Shown here in pieces: positions 1 to 4,804 of a stretch of DNA of 7,664 nucleotides (within the stretch, counting starts at the first letter, position 1; each line of letters begins with the position of its first letter). Location: positions 1 through 7,664 of the forward strand of contig JAKAOJ010000011.1 in NCBI GenBank assembly GCA_021812205.1, in the 5' to 3' direction. The position numbers were made by a program, and so were the translations under genes. A model generated the notes under the pieces. It saw only the letters and a list, made by a program, of their open reading frames with translations. It was not told the DNA's origin and searched no databases. The stretch comes from Microcaldota archaeon (GTDB lineage Archaea; Micrarchaeota; Micrarchaeia; Micrarchaeales; Micrarchaeaceae).

Positions 1-702
1 TTCCGATCTGAACGCATCAAAGAGGTTTATGGTTTCTGACAGAAGCCCCCCGCCTGTGCGCGTCTTTTCAGTCTGGACGTACGACATCGAGGCGTCGCCG
101 AAGTAAGGCAGCAGGTCGGACAGGAAGTTCGGGTCTACAAGCCTCTCGTCGAAATCAAATATTGCTATGAACTCCTCCTTCGAGCTCTTGAGCATGTTGT
201 TCAGCGCACCCGCCTTGAAGCCCTTGCGGGTGCCCCTGTGCATGTAGCGGATTCCGTTGGCCGAGCAGAATGCGCTCAGCTCGGACTTTATCGCTTCGTT
301 GGTCGAATCGTCAAGCAGGTATCTTACGAGCTTGTCCTTCGGGTAATTCAGCTTGGACAGGCTCATGAGCGTCTCCTCTACCACAGCAGGCTCCTCGTTG
401 TAGACAGGCACCACCACAGCCACGGTAGGATGGCGCCGCATGGGCTTGATGCCCTGCTGTATGCCCTTCAGGTGGTTGACGTAGAAGTACGACCTGTAGT
501 ACAGGATGGAGGCAGAGATGTTGAAGAAGCTGGATATTACGGACAGCACGAAGAACGCAAGGGACAGCACATACATGTAGGTCGTCGTGGCCACCATGAA
601 CATGTATATGGAGAACCCTATGCCTGCTATCGATAGCACCAGGAATAGCACTATAGTGAATACCCTGAGCGTGAAACCATCGCCGAAAAACTTGCTACGC
701 AT
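1..702 (-). CDS. Membrane-anchored family 2 glycosyltransferase (cellulose-synthase-like), 5' part, runs off left edge
   Basis: Reading the minus strand from ATG at 702 gives 234 uninterrupted codons to the window edge, so the C-terminal part is missing. Residues about 12-38 and 42-68 are two hydrophobic membrane segments. The catalytic GT-A domain begins around residue 92 with VAVVVPVYNEE. It continues with LLDDSTNE (first Asp motif, ~129-136), RKGFKAGALNNM (~159-170) and FDFDE (D183-x-D185, metal/nucleotide-sugar binding), then VQTEKTR (~209-215). The pattern DDST / RKGFKAGALN / DxD / QT is that of processive or cellulose-synthase-like GT2 enzymes. The predicted role is transfer of sugar from a nucleotide-sugar on the cytoplasmic face to a lipid or polysaccharide; the substrate cannot be told. 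The usual Q(Q/R)xRW acceptor motif and later TM helices would lie beyond the window. A GAGTG Shine-Dalgarno-like sequence (complement of 708-712) sits 5 nt before the ATG. Family confidence is high, exact function low. Confidence 0.9.
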   Translation of the reverse strand, partial: MRSKFFGDGFTLRVFTIVLFLVLSIAGIGFSIYMFMVATTTYMYVLSLAFFVLSVISSFFNISASILYYRSYFYVNHLKGIQQGIKPMRRHPTVAVVVPVYNEEPAVVEETLMSLSKLNYPKDKLVRYLLDDSTNEAIKSELSAFCSANGIRYMHRGTRKGFKAGALNNMLKSSKEEFIAIFDFDERLVDPNFLSDLLPYFGDASMSYVQTEKTRTGGGLLSETINLFDAFRSE

Positions 703-713
703 CTAAACACTCG

Positions 714-734
714 CAATTGCTGCCAGGCCAATTG
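714..734 (-). promoter_or_regulatory. Leader hairpin upstream of the glycosyltransferase
   Basis: Two copies of the palindrome CAATTG (714-719 and 729-734) flank a 9-nt spacer and can form a 6-bp stem. The structure lies in the predicted 5' leader of the glycosyltransferase mRNA, ending just before its Shine-Dalgarno-like sequence. It may influence translation, but with a palindromic 6-mer chance is a fair alternative. Confidence 0.25.
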
Positions 735-760
735 ACCTGCATTAAGCATGCCAGCAAAAA

Positions 761-770
761 CTTATTTATT
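761..770 (-). promoter_or_regulatory. Probable TATA box for the glycosyltransferase
   Basis: The minus strand reads AATAAATAAG here. Its centre is about 62 nt upstream of the ATG at 702. With the usual archaeal TATA-to-start distance of about 26 nt, transcription would begin near 738-740 and give a leader of roughly 36 nt. No other good A/T box lies closer. Inference from spacing only. Confidence 0.35.
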
Positions 771-777
771 GGTAGGC

Positions 778-786
778 TATTTAATA
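778..786 (+). promoter_or_regulatory. Probable TATA box for tRNA-Ser
   Basis: TATTTAATA is centred at about 782, which places the transcription start near 808, some 14 nt before the mature tRNA 5' end at 822. This fits an archaeal tRNA promoter with a short 5' leader to be removed by RNase P. Confidence 0.5.
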
Positions 787-792
787 CCTTTA

Positions 793-810
793 CACCCCAG
801 AAGCTGGGTG
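793..810. repeat. Inverted repeat between TATA box and tRNA
   Basis: CACCCCAG (793-800) and CTGGGTG (804-810) pair over seven base pairs with one bulged C around an AAG loop. The dyad spans the predicted tRNA start site, so most of it would not be transcribed. It could be a DNA-level regulatory site or chance. Confidence 0.3.
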
Positions 811-821
811 CTTGATTGCAC

Positions 822-946
822 GCCAGGGTGGCAGAATCTGGTATCGCGCCGGTCTCGAGTTTACGTAACATCGAGAGCTGATTGGTGATGCGAACGCGCA
901 AACCGGTGCCCTTCGGGGCTTTAGGGTTCAAATCCCTACCCTGGCG
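822..946 (+). tRNA. tRNA-Ser(CGA), intron-containing
   Basis: A type II (long variable arm) tRNA can be folded by hand. The acceptor stem is GCCAGGG (822-828) with CCCTGGC (939-945). The D-arm begins at 831 with GG at 840-841. The anticodon stem is CCGGT (849-853) with ACCGG (902-906). The variable arm is GCCC-TTCG-GGGC (908-919), and the T-arm is TAGGG-TTCAAAT-CCCTA (922-938). The loop begins C32-U33, so the anticodon is CGA (856-858), decoding UCG. The discriminator is G946, which is usual for archaeal tRNA-Ser and argues against tRNA-Leu. After removal of a 41-nt intron (860-900) the mature length is 84 nt. CCA is not encoded. The D-stem has an A12-C23 mismatch and a G13-U22 wobble, so it is weak. 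The D-arm looks superficially like bacterial tRNA-Leu, but anticodon and discriminator both say Ser. Confidence 0.88.
860..900 (+). other. tRNA intron at canonical position 37/38
   Basis: These 41 nt lie between G37 (859) and A38 (901). A bulge-helix-bulge fold can be drawn. The central helix is CTCG (854-857) with CGCG (895-898), with one U-C mismatch. The bulges are AG|T (858-860) and CA|A (899-901). An outer helix pairs 861-862 with 893-894, 864-867 with 889-892 and 869-870 with 886-887. The 37/38 position is the commonest archaeal one, cut by the tRNA splicing endonuclease. The exact ends follow from the anticodon stem and could shift by a base. Confidence 0.75.
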
Positions 947-997
947 CATGATCTTATTGGGTTAAACGCCCACATAGACACAAACAAGCAGTGGCCA

Positions 998-1915
998 TTA
1001 CGGCGACGTGTAGCCCGAATACCAGTTGCTAGTGAACGTAACATTTGTTGGCACGCCGGTGTTGCCGTTGCCGCTGTAGTCGTTTGCGTTGCCATTGAGC
1101 GGCCACCATCCGACAAGGTTCTGCAGGTCAATAGGTGCACCGCCGATGCCTTCCCGGTAGAGGGCCGTTATCTCATTTGATGAAAGTGAGGCGTTGTAGA
1201 GTTGTACGTTTGGTATGTCTCCTGAAAAAGTTGCTCCGTTAGTAAAGAACTCTGCACCTAAATATATCGGATTTGTGTCCATATAATTGCCAGTATTGCT
1301 TGTGTTTTCCTCAACACCATCCTGATACATATGGTAATTAGGGTATTTTATAGAAACGGCGATGAAATGCCATGTATTAGGTGCAAGGGCAGGGAATGGT
1401 ACAAATGTATCGCTTCCATTGCCTCTATGCAATCCTACCCCACCATTAGTTTCGAGCCCCAAACCTCCTCCAGGGTTATAATAAGCGATCGGTATGCCGC
1501 AAGCACCGCTACATGGGTTATAAAAGGGAATATTTACCCACGCAGTCATAGTATAATTTGATTCTCCCCCTCCAAATGTAGTATCTATTTTTATATAGGT
1601 GTTACTAGCCCCATACCCACTTTGTGCATCGACAGAATTAGGGCTGAACTGCGCCACATACTGCGGCAGCTCGCCGTTGCACTCTCCTTCAGTGCTTATG
1701 AAAGAAGTTGTGCCGGGGCCGTTGGGCCTGAATACCTGGCAGGATCCTGGGGGTGCCTTCGGCGCGAAGCTTGCGCTGCTGAATACTCCAAGCTGGAAGA
1801 GCGCTGCAAGGACAATGGCGATAACGAGAATGGCCCACCCGTAAGTCATCAGGTACTCCATCGCTGACTGCGCCTTTGCTGAAGCTTTTGGAAAAAGCTT
1901 CATTTCCTTTTGCAT
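998..1915 (-). CDS. Pilin-type (class III) signal peptide protein with LamG/concanavalin-like domain
   Basis: This 305-residue protein is probably surface exposed. Residues 14-42 (KAQSAMEYLMTYGWAIL, then a hydrophobic run) form an archaeal class III/type IV pilin signal. Q16-S-A-M-E20-Y-L fits the QxxxE pattern cut by an EppA-like prepilin peptidase, leaving an N-terminal helix for assembly or anchoring. Residues ~85-255 resemble a LamG/jelly-roll fold, with YTMTAWVNIP, NTWHFIAVSI, YQDGVEENTS and VQLYNASLSSNEITALYREG as typical strand motifs. Several NxS/T sites (e.g. NYT, NGS, NTS, NAS) suggest glycosylation. The C-terminus carries LVGWWPLNGNANDYSGNG, normally the opening motif of such a domain. 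Start: ATG at 1915 gives the longest form. ATG at 1903 (MKLFPKASAKAQ) fits the TATA spacing better as a leaderless start and still keeps the signal. The gene's middle is markedly AT-richer than its ends. Function is likely adhesion or a pilus-like surface structure; the ligand is unknown. Confidence 0.85.
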   Translation of the reverse strand: MQKEMKLFPKASAKAQSAMEYLMTYGWAILVIAIVLAALFQLGVFSSASFAPKAPPGSCQVFRPNGPGTTSFISTEGECNGELPQYVAQFSPNSVDAQSGYGASNTYIKIDTTFGGGESNYTMTAWVNIPFYNPCSGACGIPIAYYNPGGGLGLETNGGVGLHRGNGSDTFVPFPALAPNTWHFIAVSIKYPNYHMYQDGVEENTSNTGNYMDTNPIYLGAEFFTNGATFSGDIPNVQLYNASLSSNEITALYREGIGGAPIDLQNLVGWWPLNGNANDYSGNGNTGVPTNVTFTSNWYSGYTSP

Positions 1916-1926
1916 GCTCTCGCATC

Positions 1927-1937
1927 TAATATTAAAA
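1927..1937 (-). promoter_or_regulatory. Probable TATA box of the pilin-LamG gene
   Basis: The minus strand reads TTTTAATATTA, centred near 1932. A start 26 nt downstream falls near 1906, beyond the ATG at 1915 and just before the second ATG at 1903. This favours a nearly leaderless mRNA starting translation at 1903. Confidence 0.45.
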
Positions 1938-1955
1938 AAGGCAATAAATGCCTTT
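1937..1955. repeat. Perfect 7-bp inverted repeat upstream of pilin-LamG gene
   Basis: AAAGGCA (1937-1943) and TGCCTTT (1949-1955) are separated by ATAAA. The dyad abuts the probable TATA box of the minus-strand gene on its upstream side, where an archaeal activator or repressor, or TFB at the BRE, would bind. It is a candidate operator. No T-tract follows, so a terminator is less likely. Confidence 0.4.
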
Positions 1956-2040
1956 CTTAATCAATTTCAAAGCAAAGTAAGGCTGGGATTAAAATTTATT
2001 ACGGCAGGTTCAGCACCGGGCTAACCTGGCTGCAAAACCA

Positions 2041-2048
2041 TTATAAAT
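2041..2048 (+). promoter_or_regulatory. TATA box of the rpl1-rpl10-rpl12 operon
   Basis: TTATAAAT is preceded by a purine-rich BRE-like stretch (GCAAAACCA, 2032-2040). The expected transcription start is near 2070, giving a leader of about 63 nt before the rpl1 ATG at 2133. Confidence 0.6.
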
Positions 2049-2081
2049 GTTGGCGAGACAACTTATCTGCCCAATTGGCAC

Positions 2082-2122
2082 GTAATTGCTGCTTTTCCCG
2101 CAATTACTGCATCAGCTTGCAG
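2082..2122 (+). promoter_or_regulatory. Tandem hairpins in the rpl1 leader, candidate autoregulatory element
   Basis: Hairpin 1 is a perfect 8-bp stem, GTAATTGC (2082-2089) with GCAATTAC (2100-2107), and a 10-nt loop. Hairpin 2 is CTGCA (2107-2111) with TGCAG (2118-2122) and a 6-nt loop. Its last base is the first G of the Shine-Dalgarno GGAGGG (2122-2127). Both fall inside the predicted leader. In bacteria and methanogens L1 represses its own mRNA by binding a mimic of its 23S site. I do not recognise that specific motif here, so the link to L1 is inference. Confidence 0.4.
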
Positions 2123-2132
2123 GAGGGATTCA

Positions 2133-2765
2133 ATGGAGAAGGAACAGCTAGAGAAGCTGGACACGTTCGTCCAGGAGAACAAAGGAAAGCGCAAGTTCAC
2201 GCAGAGCGTCGAGCTCGCCGTCAACTTCCGCGGAGTTGATTTCTCGAAGCAGGACAACAGGCTGAACCTGCAGGTCACGCTTCCGGAAGGCAGGGGCAAG
2301 GAAAGCAAGGCTCTGGTGTTTGCCGACAACAAAAACATAGCTGAGAAAGCTGCAGCATTGGGCGCCAAGGTGGTTCCAAGTGCAGAGCTCGGCCAGATAG
2401 CAAGCGACAAGGCGCGCATGGCAGAGCTGCTCAATTATGAGCTCGTGGCAGAGCCAGCGCTCATGACCCAGATCGCAAAGGCTCTGGGACAGTTCCTCGG
2501 GCCGAAGAACAAGATGCCGAGGCCTCTCGTAGGAGTAGACGTGGCGCACGTGCTCGACACGATAAGCAAGTCAATCTACATACGCAGCAAGGGCAAGTAC
2601 CTGCCTACGGTGCACTGCGTCGTAGGCACCGAGAAGATGAGCGCCCAGCAGATAGCAGCAAACATAGATGAGGTTGTAGGCTCGCTGGCCAAGAAGGTAG
2701 GCCGCCAGAACATACGATCTGTGTACGTGAAGCTGACCATGAGCGCGCCCATGAAGCTGGTGTAA
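2133..2765 (+). CDS. rpl1: 50S ribosomal protein uL1
   Basis: At 210 residues the length is normal for archaeal uL1. The N-terminal FTQSVELAVNFRGVDF (~22-37) and C-terminal SVYVKLTMSAPMKLV are the two ends of the split domain I. The central LGPKNKMPRP (~122-131) is the family signature in domain II. KYLPTVHCVVGTEKM (~145-159) lies in the RNA-binding domain I return. The protein forms the L1 stalk on 23S rRNA and helps release deacylated tRNA from the E site; in several organisms it also represses its own operon. The ATG is preceded by a strong GGAGGG (2122-2127, 5-nt spacing), the best Shine-Dalgarno in the window. It heads the operon and is followed 9 nt later by rpl10. uL11, commonly next to uL1 in archaea, is not upstream. 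Confidence 0.97.
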   Translation: MEKEQLEKLDTFVQENKGKRKFTQSVELAVNFRGVDFSKQDNRLNLQVTLPEGRGKESKALVFADNKNIAEKAAALGAKVVPSAELGQIASDKARMAELLNYELVAEPALMTQIAKALGQFLGPKNKMPRPLVGVDVAHVLDTISKSIYIRSKGKYLPTVHCVVGTEKMSAQQIAANIDEVVGSLAKKVGRQNIRSVYVKLTMSAPMKLV

Positions 2766-2774
2766 GGTGTTTTT

Positions 2775-3611
2775 ATGCTAACAAAAGATCAGAAGAAGAG
2801 GTTCGTTGAGGACGGCATAAAGGCCGTCAAGGCAGCCAAGGTAATAGGCATAGTGCCCCTCAACAGCATACCTGACAGGCTGCTCCAGAAGTCAAGGAAC
2901 GCAATGCGCAGCGATGTCCGTTTCATAACAGGCAGGAAGTCTCTCCTTACAAGGATACTGGAGGGCGACGCCAAGGCGAAGACCCTTACGGGCGAGCTGA
3001 CCGGCACGTCAGCAATAATACTGAGCGACGGCAATCCCTTCGATATATACTCAAAGTTTAAGGCCGGAACCATAAAGCTTGCGGCCAAGCCAAAGCAGCT
3101 CGCACCAGAAGACATCAACATAGCAGAGGGCGAGACGACGCTGCAGCCGGGCCAGGCGGTCACGGAGCTAAAGGCCGCGGGCATAGACGTCAAGATAGAC
3201 AAGGGCAAGGTGGTGATATCAAAGGCAAAGGTGCTCGTCAAGAAGGGCGAGACCATAAGCGTGCCTGTGGCTAAGGCGCTCCACACGCTCGATGTGCTGC
3301 CGTTCCATGCCACAATAGCTCCATCCGCAGTGCTTGCTGGCGGCACGCTCTTCAGGGGCGAGGTCCTAGACATAAGCAGCGAGAGGACGGCCGAGGAGAT
3401 AGCCAAGGCGTTCGGTGCAGCGCTTCACCTGAGTCTGGAAGTTGGAATTGTCAACAGGTACACCGTGGTCAAGCTCATAACCAAGGCATACACCAACGCC
3501 ATGGCGCTCGGCATAGAGTCGAAGGCATACGACAGCGGCATAGTTGAAAGGCTGATTGCAGGCGCAGCCGCAACAGCTCACGCACTGAAGGGTGCCTCAG
3601 GTATCGAATGA
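2775..3611 (+). CDS. rpl10: 50S ribosomal protein uL10 (P0), without acidic tail
   Basis: This 278-residue stalk base protein binds 23S rRNA near uL11 and carries uL12 dimers. Residues 1-100 are the rRNA-binding domain, with VIGIVPLNSIP, MRSDVRFITGRKSLLTR and GTSAIILSDGNPFDIYSKF. Residues ~107-195 resemble the archaeal/eukaryal domain II, with KIDKGKVVISK and GETISVPVAKALHTLDVLPF. Residues ~202-275 form three alanine-rich helical segments (TAEEIAKAFGAALHL; TVVKLITKAYTNAMAL; IVERLIAGAAATAHAL), matching the three L12-dimer sites of archaeal P0. The protein then stops at ASGIE. The acidic stretch ending in an LFG-type motif, usual in archaeal P0, is missing, and no such sequence follows in any frame before rpl12. 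The Shine-Dalgarno is GGTG (2766-2769), 5 nt before the ATG. Confidence 0.95.
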   Translation: MLTKDQKKRFVEDGIKAVKAAKVIGIVPLNSIPDRLLQKSRNAMRSDVRFITGRKSLLTRILEGDAKAKTLTGELTGTSAIILSDGNPFDIYSKFKAGTIKLAAKPKQLAPEDINIAEGETTLQPGQAVTELKAAGIDVKIDKGKVVISKAKVLVKKGETISVPVAKALHTLDVLPFHATIAPSAVLAGGTLFRGEVLDISSERTAEEIAKAFGAALHLSLEVGIVNRYTVVKLITKAYTNAMALGIESKAYDSGIVERLIAGAAATAHALKGASGIE

Positions 3612-3666
3612 AAAGTTACAAAACAGTTGGTTTGCAAAATAATGCTAAGAAAAGAAAGGTGAAATT

Positions 3667-3969
3667 ATGGAATACGTATACGCGGCATTGCTTCTTGACG
3701 CAGCCGGCAAGCAGGTCACGGAGAAGGACCTGGTCGAAGTAGTGAAGGCGGCAGGCTTCTCGCCAGACGAAGCGCGCGCCAAGGCCATGGTTGAGGCTCT
3801 GAAGGGCGTGGACATAAAGGACGTCATAAAGAACGCTCAGAATGTGCAGGTAGCTGCTGCGCCTGCAGCTGCTGCTCCCGCTGCGCATGAGGCTAAGAAG
3901 AAGGAGCCTGTAGAAGAGAAGAAGAGCGAGGAGGAAGCCGCCGGCGGACTGGCAAGCCTGTTCGGCTGA
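3667..3969 (+). CDS. rpl12: 50S ribosomal protein uL12 (P1/P2 type)
   Basis: This 100-residue archaeal acidic stalk protein has three parts. Residues 1-58 (MEYVYAALLLDAAGKQVTEKDL...) are the helical dimerisation and uL10-binding domain. Residues ~62-76 are an Ala/Pro hinge. Residues ~77-92 are a Lys/Glu-rich segment, and the protein ends in GLASLFG, the conserved tail that recruits EF1A and EF2-type GTPases. Since the uL10 here lacks such a tail, all factor recruitment would rest on this protein. GGTGA (3658-3662) sits 4 nt before the ATG. The 55-nt gap after rpl10 is longer than the previous one and contains an AT-rich stretch (AAAATAATG near 3636-3644) that could be a weak extra promoter, useful for a protein needed in several copies per ribosome; this is speculative. 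Confidence 0.96.
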   Translation: MEYVYAALLLDAAGKQVTEKDLVEVVKAAGFSPDEARAKAMVEALKGVDIKDVIKNAQNVQVAAAPAAAAPAAHEAKKKEPVEEKKSEEEAAGGLASLFG

Positions 3970-3971
3970 AG

Positions 3972-4709
3972 CTAAGTGCTGATGAGGTGCGAGCTGTCCT
4001 TCAGCCACAGCTTTGCCTCGCGGTATGAGGGCATGGCCCTTTCCACCTCCTTCCAGAACCTCTTGGAGTGCGAGCGCACCACAGTGTGCGCCAGCTCGTG
4101 CACTATCACATACTCCAGTGCATAATCAGGTGCGTAAAGCAGCTTCGAGTTTATCGTTATTGCGTTGCTCGGCGAGCATGACCCCCATACTGCACTGTTG
4201 TCCCTCAGCCTGACCCTCTCCAGCCTGGACCTGAAGTGCGCGCCGTTTATGCCTTCTACCCTGGCCTCGACGTACGGAAGCATAGCCCGCGAGATTGCCT
4301 TCATCACGAGCTTGGAGAGCGTTTCTGCTCCCATGTCTGAGTCATTCAGGTGCACGAGCACCGAATTGCCGTCAATCCTTGCAGATGGGCGCCCGCCATG
4401 GCGCGAAACGCTTATCGCGAATTGCCTCCCGGCCACAGAAGTAACCTGCCCGTCGTGGAACTCTAGCCTCTTCCTGGCGAAGAACCGGCCAGGGTTCTTC
4501 TTGAGAGCGCCCTTCATGCGCCTGTACAGGGTCTCGGCAGCATCGCGCGCCTCGCCATCCTTCATTCTATATGGCAGCCGTATCACTATGCTGCCGTCCC
4601 TCACGTTCGCGTGCGCGTTCCTGAGCTGCGCCCTTTCCACGATTACGCTTAGGTTCACGCCTCCTATACCGATAGGCTCGAATTCCATGTGCATCTTGCG
4701 GCGCGCCAA
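3972..4709 (-). CDS. YgjP-like metal-dependent hydrolase (DUF45/M48-like)
   Basis: A protein of up to 245 residues. The C-terminal half carries WGSCSPSNAITINSKL (~175-190) and EYVIVHELAHTVV (~199-211) with HELAH at 204-208. RSHSKRFWKEVERAMPSY follows, with H214 as probable third zinc ligand, and then AKLWLK. This WGSC / HELAH / HSxxFW order is that of the YgjP/DUF45 family, zinc-dependent proteins related to SprT and M48 peptidases. The cellular substrate in archaea is not established, so I name only the family. Start choice is uncertain: TTG at 4709 gives 245 aa, ATG at 4694 gives 240, and ATG at 4688 (MEFEPIG) gives 238. No clear Shine-Dalgarno decides. Its stop (TAG, 3972-3974) is 2 bp from the convergent rpl12 stop, so the two transcripts probably overlap. 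It shares an 86-95-nt divergent gap with Csl4. Confidence 0.85.
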   Translation of the reverse strand: MARRKMHMEFEPIGIGGVNLSVIVERAQLRNAHANVRDGSIVIRLPYRMKDGEARDAAETLYRRMKGALKKNPGRFFARKRLEFHDGQVTSVAGRQFAISVSRHGGRPSARIDGNSVLVHLNDSDMGAETLSKLVMKAISRAMLPYVEARVEGINGAHFRSRLERVRLRDNSAVWGSCSPSNAITINSKLLYAPDYALEYVIVHELAHTVVRSHSKRFWKEVERAMPSYREAKLWLKDSSHLIST

Positions 4710-4749
4710 GCCTTAAACCCTTCGCGCATGTGCAAGAGCTTCAGAAACA

Positions 4750-4757
4750 AATATATT
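4750..4757. promoter_or_regulatory. Palindromic TATA box between YgjP-like gene and Csl4
   Basis: AATATATT reads the same on both strands. To the right it predicts a start near 4779, 26 nt before the Csl4 ATG at 4805. To the left it predicts a start near 4727, 18-39 nt before the possible starts of the YgjP-like gene. Both leader lengths are plausible, so one box may serve both genes. A second AT-rich site at 4784-4791 is too close to the Csl4 start to work for it. Confidence 0.45.
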
Positions 4758-4804
4758 CCTTTAGAACAAAGTTGTAATGCTCATTATATACAGCTGTGAT
4801 AATC

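Noticed and set aside
238..636. Plus-strand open frame of 132 codons opposite the glycosyltransferase.
   Set aside because: It is antisense to a well-supported gene, His/Arg/Val-rich and without recognisable motifs.
822..946. tRNA-Leu, suggested by the long variable arm and a D-arm resembling bacterial tRNA-Leu.
   Set aside because: The anticodon CGA reads Ser and the discriminator is G, usual for archaeal Ser and not Leu.
958..972. Weak hairpin TGGG-TTAAACG-CCCA between the tRNA and the convergent pilin-LamG gene as terminator.
   Set aside because: Only 4 bp and no T-tract on either strand; chance is likely.
2789..3406. Long minus-strand open frame (205 codons) opposite rpl10.
   Set aside because: It shadows a certain ribosomal gene; its Ser/Leu/Ala-rich composition is the usual antisense of GC-rich coding sequence.
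4165..4716. Plus-strand open frame (183 codons) opposite the YgjP-like gene.
   Set aside because: The minus frame has clear HELAH and WGSC motifs; the plus frame has none.
4784..4791. TTATATAC as the Csl4 TATA box.
   Set aside because: It predicts a start near 4814, inside the coding region after ATG 4805; the box at 4750-4757 fits better.
4796..4804. GTG at 4796 as the Csl4 start codon.
   Set aside because: GTGAT is better read as Shine-Dalgarno for ATG 4805, and the same GTGAT pattern precedes RpoL.
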